From: Glomus cerebriforme
Taxonomy: Eukaryota; Glomeromycota; Glomeromycetes; Glomerales; Glomeraceae
Direction: 5' to 3'
Length of the DNA: 12,099 nt
NCBI GenBank assembly: GCA_003550305.1
Contig: QKYT01000750.1
Coordinates: forward strand, 4,019-16,117
Below the pieces are notes generated by a model that saw nothing but the letters and a program-made list of their open reading frames with translations, was not told the DNA's origin and searched no databases. Position numbers and translations under genes: made by a program. Shown here one piece after another: positions 1 through 6,200 of the stretch. Every line of letters starts with the position of its first letter. Position 1 is the stretch's first letter.

Positions 1-548
1 GATAAAACTTTATTATCCGGATTTAAAACTGTATAAAATATAAATAATATTAATATTAATATCATGCAAATATTTTTAATGAAAAAAATCAAAAACATTA
101 TAAAATATGTATTAAACGTACTAGAAACATTAAAATCATAATCAATTTCAACATTTTTAGGATGAGAAGGATCATTTTCTACAAGCCAAGTTGCGGAGAG
201 ACTAAAATCACCCTTTTCCATTGGACATTTAAAACCACTTGGTTCAACAAATAATTTACAAAAATCAGGTTCATGATGGAATGCCACTTTGTTTTCGTTC
301 TTAACATATCCCGTAAATGAAACCAATGCGCCTGGTTCAATAATTTCGGTCGNCTTTCCAGCAATACGAACAGTAACTAATTGACCCACCATAACTGGAT
401 CGGGACTAATACTGAATGAAGTAATAGTATTTGGAAAATTGCCGTTACATTGCTTATAACCATTGAGTTGATCTTGACGTTTATGTGGAAATGATGNTAC
501 GAGAGACGCGAAAACCAAAAAAATACCAAATATGATAATACGGTTCAT
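1..548 (-). CDS. Secreted ML-domain (MD-2/NPC2-like) lipid-binding protein, 5' part, two exons
   Basis: Read from the ATG at 548-546, exon 1 runs 548..122 and exon 2 from 28 off the window edge. The protein opens with a signal peptide (residues 1-19, core IIIFGIFLVFASLV) followed by a Kex2-like KR at 23-24. The mature part starts with a Cys at 34, then ITSFSISPDPVMVGQ (42-56), the usual first beta strand of ML proteins. Further Cys lie at 97 and 108, the latter in KCPMEKG (107-113), matching the C-P-x-x-x-G signature of NPC2/PG-PI transfer proteins. After splicing the sequence continues as ILNPDNKVL, the expected last strand before the final Cys. ML proteins bind single lipids such as sterols or phosphoglycerides; the ligand here cannot be told. 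Codons 18 and 66 contain one N each, but NCA and NCG never encode stop. Without splicing the frame stays open yet gives a hydrophobic tail unlike the family, so I prefer the spliced model. The stop codon is outside the window. Confidence 0.75.
   Translation of the reverse strand, partial: MNRIIIFGIFLVFASLVXSFPHKRQDQLNGYKQCNGNFPNTITSFSISPDPVMVGQLVTVRIAGKXTEIIEPGALVSFTGYVKNENKVAFHHEPDFCKLFVEPSGFKCPMEKGDFSLSATWLVENDPSHPKNVEIDYDFNVSSTFNTYFIMFLIFFIKNICMILILILFIFYTVLNPDNKVL
29..121 (-). other. Spliceosomal intron in the ML-domain gene (93 nt)
   Basis: On the minus strand the donor reads A|GTACGTTT at 121 and the acceptor reads TTTTATACAG ending at 29. The intron is extremely AT-rich. Splicing joins a split ATT codon (A from 122, TT from 28-27) and keeps the frame, restoring the ML-like end ILNPDNKVL. 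Inferred from splice-site consensus and protein-family fit only. Confidence 0.65.
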
Positions 549-651
549 TTTTATGATCAAAATTATTTTTGTATGTAAATTTATGAAAAAAAAAAATTTA
601 TGAAAAGAAAATAGTTTTTTTTTATTAGACAGGATGAACGAAATGATGCTG

Positions 652-659
652 CTTTTATA
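652..659 (-). promoter_or_regulatory. TATA box of the ML-domain gene
   Basis: The minus strand reads TATAAAAG here, about 104 nt upstream of the ATG at 548. It would place the transcription start near 620-630 and give a 5' UTR of roughly 75 nt. Consensus match and position only. Confidence 0.45.
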
Positions 660-2530
660 AACGAATTTTGAGATCAAATGACAAAACAAGATACGAAAAA
701 AACAATCATTATTTGGCTAAATTCTTCTTTTTGTTGATTCAAAAAAAGTAAAAACAAATAATAAAAATCATCATTTTATTTCGGAAGTAACCTTATTAAA
801 ACTGTGGGCTGTGCGAAACTTTTTTTAGTTAAATAATAACGATAATTCAAAAAAGAAAACGTTGCATGATTACATGTGCTTTAAAAATATTTATCTTCAT
901 TTTTCTCATGTGAAATAAATCAATCCTTTTTTTCAATATAAAATAATTGAATATTTATTTATTTTATTTGATTTTCTTTTTGCAAAAAAAAAAACAATCG
1001 CGGTAATAAATGGTGAATATTAGAAAAAATTTTTTTCTTGAACGAAAAAAAAGATGCCAAGGAAAATCATATTCCATATGTGGAAAAAAAACAATGACAT
1101 TTTTTTTTTAGCTCATGAACAATTTTTTGTCCAATTAAATTTCGAATTTTTGTTGCCATGGCACAGTAAACTCTAAAATGATAATCATTGAATAGCTGAA
1201 TAGGGAGTTACTTCTATATTAGTACTAAACTGTGGACTTCTAAATTAGTACTAAACCGTGGTTGGGGGTTTTCTTATTCATGATGGCGTTTCTTTCAGTC
1301 ATTATTGATATATATTTAATCTATCCGTTTCCGCAATCCGCATAAAATAAAATTAGAAATTATTATGAAAGTAAATCTCTTCTATTTTTTCTTATTTCTA
1401 AATTTAAGATCGGAATGTTCGGCGCATAATTTCATCATCATAGAGATTGTATTCATTTTGCATCACGACAGCACCATACATAAGAANATATGCAAATAAA
1501 TTATGATTTCATTTTAATACTATTTTTAGTTGGCCAATGTTTTGGGATAATAGTATTAAAAAAAATCATCATTAAGATTTTTATAATCACGAATGGAAAT
1601 GATAAAAATAGAAATTATTTTAAAAAGTTTTACTTTAAATTGTGTATGAATATTTACAATTTATCAGATATATATATTGGTTATGTAGGTTAAGTCGAAG
1701 CATATAATTTCTTTCGGAAAACCGTTAGTGTAACTTTGTAATAGCGTTCTTTGTTTTTTTCAATCTCAATCTTTTCGGTTCGAATTTAGAACTCCATGTT
1801 GTAAAAATAAAAATATGTGGTACAAAAATATTAAAATTTTGTCTACAATACATAAATCACTTAACAAAATTGTAAAATCAGGTTTTGTCAATGTTGAAAA
1901 CAATAACTCGTTATAAAACAACTAAAATACATAAGATCCGGAATATTCATTTAAAAAATAATTCCATAGTTCTTTTTTTTTTTTTGCGAATAATAATTTA
2001 AAGTAAACTGATACGATAAATATTATTAATAATTATTTTGACGATAAATGAATCATGCATAATAATTAAATCTATTTCATTGACTTTTCAATATTTTGAC
2101 TAGAGTTTAGCGTACTTTAGAATCGGTTTGTTTTTAAATTATGACCAAGTATAATTTTATTATATTGATTCTGGCTCAAATTGATTAATTAATCAGCAGT
2201 TTTCCAAACGATTAACGTTAAAACCGGGTTTTTATGAAATAACAAGAATTCATTATTTGATACAACATCGAAAATCTCAATATTTAAATATTTATAACCT
2301 CGTTTATTACTTTCCTCTAATATCAATTGATGACTACGACAGAATCAATTATATAATTATATTTGAGAAAATTTTACACAGCTTTTTTTTTTTAAAAAAA
2401 AAAGGGATTTCACGCCGTTTATAAATTATAATGACTTACATTTGTAATTTTGTATTGAAAAAAAGTGCGTGATGAAATTTGATATCTTAGTTTCAAAAAA
2501 AAATTATTCTATTCTTGGAGGAAGTAAATT
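660..2530. other. AT-rich intergenic DNA without a supportable gene
   Basis: No reading frame here has a recognisable domain. The stretch is rich in A and T homopolymers, including an 11-T/10-A run at 2383-2403, and contains a perfect 14-bp palindrome TGATTAATTAATCA at 2182-2195. The one distinctive structure is the tandem duplication at 1210-1261, listed separately. One ambiguous base lies at 1487. Confidence 0.6.
1210..1261. repeat. Two-copy 26-bp tandem repeat centred on the palindrome TTAGTACTAA
   Basis: Copy 1 (1210-1235) and copy 2 (1236-1261) abut exactly and differ at two positions: ACTTCTAWATTAGTACTAAAC plus YGTGG. Each contains the perfect 10-bp palindrome TTAGTACTAA. A loose match to the last part (AAACTGTGG) recurs at 799-807. 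The arrangement resembles a duplicated site for a dimeric DNA-binding protein, but no such protein is known to me for this sequence. Confidence 0.8.
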
Positions 2531-2891
2531 TGGTTTACAAGTTTTATGAGATTTCTTTATCAATTTGGTATTGATTGTACTCTGAATAGAGAAAAGTCAT
2601 TGGAATTATAATTGAAAAAAAATTATNTGAATAAAGAATTTCATTTAATTAAAGAATTTAACTCGTTAAGAAATAAAAATATAATTATTGGGAAATACAG
2701 TATTTATTATCATTATTTTAATTTTATTTAACGATTTATATACGGATGGAATACAAAGAGATGAAAAAAAAGCATTTGACTTGTTTTTAGAATCTGAATA
2801 AGATGGTTTTTTTCGTTAATACAGTAAGAGGTGTGATAGTGACAAATATATCAATACTAGCCAAAAACAAAAAATGAAAGACGTTTATTAA
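2531..2891 (+). pseudogene. Degenerate Sel1-like repeat gene fragment
   Basis: Two plus-strand frames give protein that looks like decayed Sel1-like repeats. From 2531 the frame reads FLYQFGIDCTLNREKSLEL, then a TAA at 2609-2611, then about 39 open codons including EFNSLRNKNIIIGKY, to a TAA at 2729-2731. A different frame picks up around 2715 with NDLYTDGIQRDEKKAFDLFL, has TAA at 2799-2801 and 2817-2819, continues as YSKRCDSD and ends at 2889-2891. The xxGI..(N/D)xEKAxELxLKSA pattern is the Sel1 helix-turn-helix signature, and such proteins, often fused to protein kinase domains, form very large families in arbuscular mycorrhizal fungi. Three in-frame stops plus one frame change make a functional product unlikely. 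No start region or kinase domain is recognisable upstream. One base (2627) is ambiguous. Confidence 0.6.
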
Positions 2892-3019
2892 TTGTATCAT
2901 ATGATGCATATCATCACATATCTCCAGTGGCTAAGAATGGTAACATAAGTAACACAATCAGTCGAATATAGCCAACCCTTATGTTAAATCATGAAAATAA
3001 AACAACAATAATTATTCAT

Positions 3020-3032
3020 TGAAAGATTATCT
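3020..3032. repeat. Left target-site duplication of the LINE (13 bp)
   Basis: TGAAAGATTATCT here is identical to 11614-11626. It sits directly against the A-rich 3' tail of the minus-strand element, as expected for target-primed reverse transcription. Flanking bases differ (T before this copy, C before the other), so the duplication is exactly 13 bp. Confidence 0.9.
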
Positions 3033-3209
3033 TTTTTATTTTTATTTTTAATGTAGTACAGCAAAATAATAGGAAAGAGAAATCAAGTATACAACAAAAT
3101 TGAACTATACTATACGAAAACTACTACTCTATTACTACGTCTAGAGATAAACAAAAGTTTAGGTCCTGACTGCTGGCTGCCAAAGAGACCGAGGTAGCAT
3201 TAGCTACTG
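3033..3209 (-). other. LINE 3' UTR and (TAAAAA)3 tail
   Basis: In sense direction, two nucleotides after the ORF2 stop there is a stem-loop GTAGC-TAAT-GCTAC (plus 3194-3207), two bases, then CGGTCTC (3185-3191) and GGCAG (3177-3181). The last part is AT-rich and finishes with three TAAAAA units (plus 3033-3050); the final A is shared with the target duplication. The tail contains AATAAA, a possible polyadenylation signal. In other LINEs a 3' UTR hairpin and a short tail repeat guide the reverse transcriptase to its template; that role is inferred here. Confidence 0.7.
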
Positions 3210-6200
3210 TTATACATTAAGGGGGAAGGAAGAGAAGTCTTGGAACGGAACATTAAAATGAGAAGGAAAAATATAAAATTGATCTAAATTATTAAGTGTT
3301 AAATTTGAATAAAAACTATAAAAGTCTCTATGTAAGAGCCAATTTCCTGAATGTAGATAATTGCTTGATACCCAGAGAATCCAGGCATTATTATTAACCA
3401 GATTATTGTTACGGGAAAAATTTGAACGTGAAGAAGTAGTAAGTTGTGAAGTAGTACCATGGGGCGTTTTATGATTTTGTCGATATAGTTTCTTTTTTGC
3501 TTTAGTAATATTAAGTGAAGATTCAAAAATTTTAAATGCTAATGTTCTACGCGACCAAATAATGGCGAAAAGTTCTTTAGTTAAAGACGCCACAAATTGT
3601 AATAGATGATTTGAAGATGTTTGTGCCGAACCGTAAAGGCGTTTAAAAAAACCCGATAAAAGGCTTGGGATAAAGTTGTGTATAAGTAAAAATAACGGGT
3701 GTTTGTCTTTATATAAAGAAGTTGAAATAGTGTTAAAAAAAGGTGAGGATCTAATATCTTTGATTAAAAATTTTGCCGAACGGGGAGAAAGTAATTGTGA
3801 ATTAACTAAATCAATCAAATTATTGCGGTATTTCATAATAAGTGTGTTAAGGTCGTTTGTATATGAAGGACAATTGCCGAAGTGAAGATTCGTGTCTTCG
3901 TTAAGGTTACATAAGGGGCAAAGAATAGTGTCCATAGGATATAATTTAGGATAATATTGTTTCTGAATAGATCCAGTGGGAAGATTAAAAGTGGCTGCTT
4001 TAATTTTTGTTCCATGGAATTTGTTAAGAAGTAGTGAAGTTTTTAGATTATCAGGGATATAATTTATCCAAAATTGTGAAAAGTGATAATCAATGGGAAA
4101 TAATTTGCCAATTTGTAGTACCGGTGCAATGTGTGAAGAGGATAAAAAGTCATTGAAAGCTTTTGCATTGGAGAGGGATTTTCCCCATTTTCGTAAATTT
4201 TTATCTATACCCCCAAGATTATTCCATGTTAGGAGGCCTAAACACGATTTAATGGAACGAGGATTGATTATTATAGGGTCCGGGAGTTCACAACCGAGTT
4301 TTGCTTGATAATCTGCGAGGTCATGTGATATATTGTTTGAATGCGCTTTGACCTTGAATAATGTAACTGAAATGTTATGACTAGAAATATAGTCTTGTAG
4401 GGTAAACCATAAAAAGAAATTATTAGTTTTCAAAAGTCTTCTTTGGGATTGTGTGTTAACAATAAATTTGTTGTATGTTGAAATAAAGTTGGCTGAATCA
4501 GTGTAAATGGAGACTGTACTGTCACGTGGAACCGTGAGGATTGCTGTTAAGACTGCCATTGTTTCCGCTTTAGTAGCTGATGGCAAATGTGTTGTTCGAC
4601 CTGAAAAAAAGGTAGTAGAGGTGTGAGCTTGTGTTTCTATCCAGCCGAAACCAATTCGGCAATTTTGTTTAGTTAAATGACGGACAGAGCCGTCAGTATA
4701 AAAAGTAAACGAGTTAAAAGGTAAATGAGAATTACGTATCGAGGAAAGGGAAACAAGAGTATCATTACAACCTATAAAAATGGAAGCAATATAAGGGTCT
4801 AATGTGGGATTGGATAGTGCTGGGTTAATAGATGTTACTGTTGAAGTTGAGGATGTGAAAGAATTTGGCAAATTGTCAGTTAACGGAATGGTGGACGGGC
4901 GAGTGGAGAGTTGTAAATGAAAATTGTACGCTAAAACTCGCAACGTATGAAAAGGGTCTTTACTAATAATAAATTTAGCATATGGGATTGTAAAGGACGA
5001 GAACGGTTTATATTTTTTGTCGCGAATTGGTATTCTATAAAGTCTGTGTGATTGAATTTCTATAACGCATTTTGGGCGTATATCTCTATGAAAGTAAGTA
5101 TGTAAGTGACAATGTGGGCAAGGGATAAAGATTGGGACAAATTGACGTGGGGTGTTATTGATTGTATCTATTGTTAAAGGGGAATATTGCCAATGTTCAA
5201 TAAAAGTAGTAGAAATGCCATGGGACGGGTTTTTGATTTCAATTATACGGCCTATTTGTATATTATTAATGGAAGGATCCCAATAAATGACCCAAACTTT
5301 TGATTTGGGACGAAAGTAGAAGGAATTTACGTCATTTGGTATATTGGGGTGTGGTAAAATAGATTGAATAGGAGTTGTAAGGGGAACATAGAGTTTAGCA
5401 TTAGGGCCATATGAACATTCTGTAGCGAGTTTCTTGTACCAATTAGGTATAGGGCCTTGATGGTTGAGACATTTTATATCTGTATAAGCTCGAAGATAAA
5501 GACCATCAGGGTTAACACATTGATCCATATAGATGATTCGTTTTGTTCGTAAGGATTTCAGATCTTGAGTCGTGAATTCGGGAAAATATTCAACTATCGG
5601 CGTTGTTCCATATTTAATTTGTGTATCTAAATTTGAATGAATAGAAATAAAGTATTTTGAAAATAGAAATGCACATTTAGTTAAGTATGATGCATTGGAA
5701 NATAATAAATTGGATTTAGAAATATGTAAGTGGTCAGGGAAGTGCGGTAACCAAAAAAAGTATTGTGTATCTAATAGTTTTTGAATTGCGATTGTTTTAA
5801 GGGGGATAGAATTAAGTAAATAATTAATATGAGATAGGTGAAGTTGAAGTTGTGTATTTTTTAAATTATTGATGGAGGGAAATAAATGCGTGGAGATGAT
5901 ATTATTATTGATGGTGGATGGTAGGGATAAAGTATGTTTAAAAAGTTTCTTAATCGGAGACATTAATTGATCACATTGTGATAGGGATAAAACTATAGTT
6001 TGGGATATGTATTCTAATCTGGGAAGGAGGACTGTATTGGTAAGGTATGTAACATGTTGGTGTAATAAGGCTTTTTTCCGTAAAGAAAAACAGAATTCAG
6101 CGACAATTTGTCGCAATTTCTTAATAGTACCAGATGGATTATTGTTAGCGTTGAAAAAGACTCCAAGAATACGTTTAACTTGGCGTCGGGAAGCTGTTGT

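Noticed and set aside
179..364. 61-codon minus-strand ORF overlapping the ML-domain gene
   Set aside because: It lies in another frame of exon 1, which has a signal peptide and family motifs; this one has none.
1067..1084. CCATATGTGG, close to a CArG/MADS-box site, within a near-palindrome
   Set aside because: It departs from CC(A/T)6GG and no gene start is nearby; chance is likely in AT-rich DNA.
1490..1693. 67-codon plus-strand ORF rich in Ile, Asn, Lys and Phe
   Set aside because: Amino-acid content is what AT-rich non-coding DNA gives, there is no domain, and it begins beside an ambiguous base.
1777..1787. GGTTCGAATTT, resembling a tRNA B box
   Set aside because: No matching A box, anticodon arm or acceptor stem can be folded around it.
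2383..2403. T11A10 run as a transcription terminator hairpin
   Set aside because: No GC-containing stem; simple T/A tracts are common throughout this intergenic DNA.
2880..3019. Possible coding or RNA gene between the Sel1 fragment and the LINE
   Set aside because: No open frame, no RNA fold and no promoter elements beyond chance were seen.
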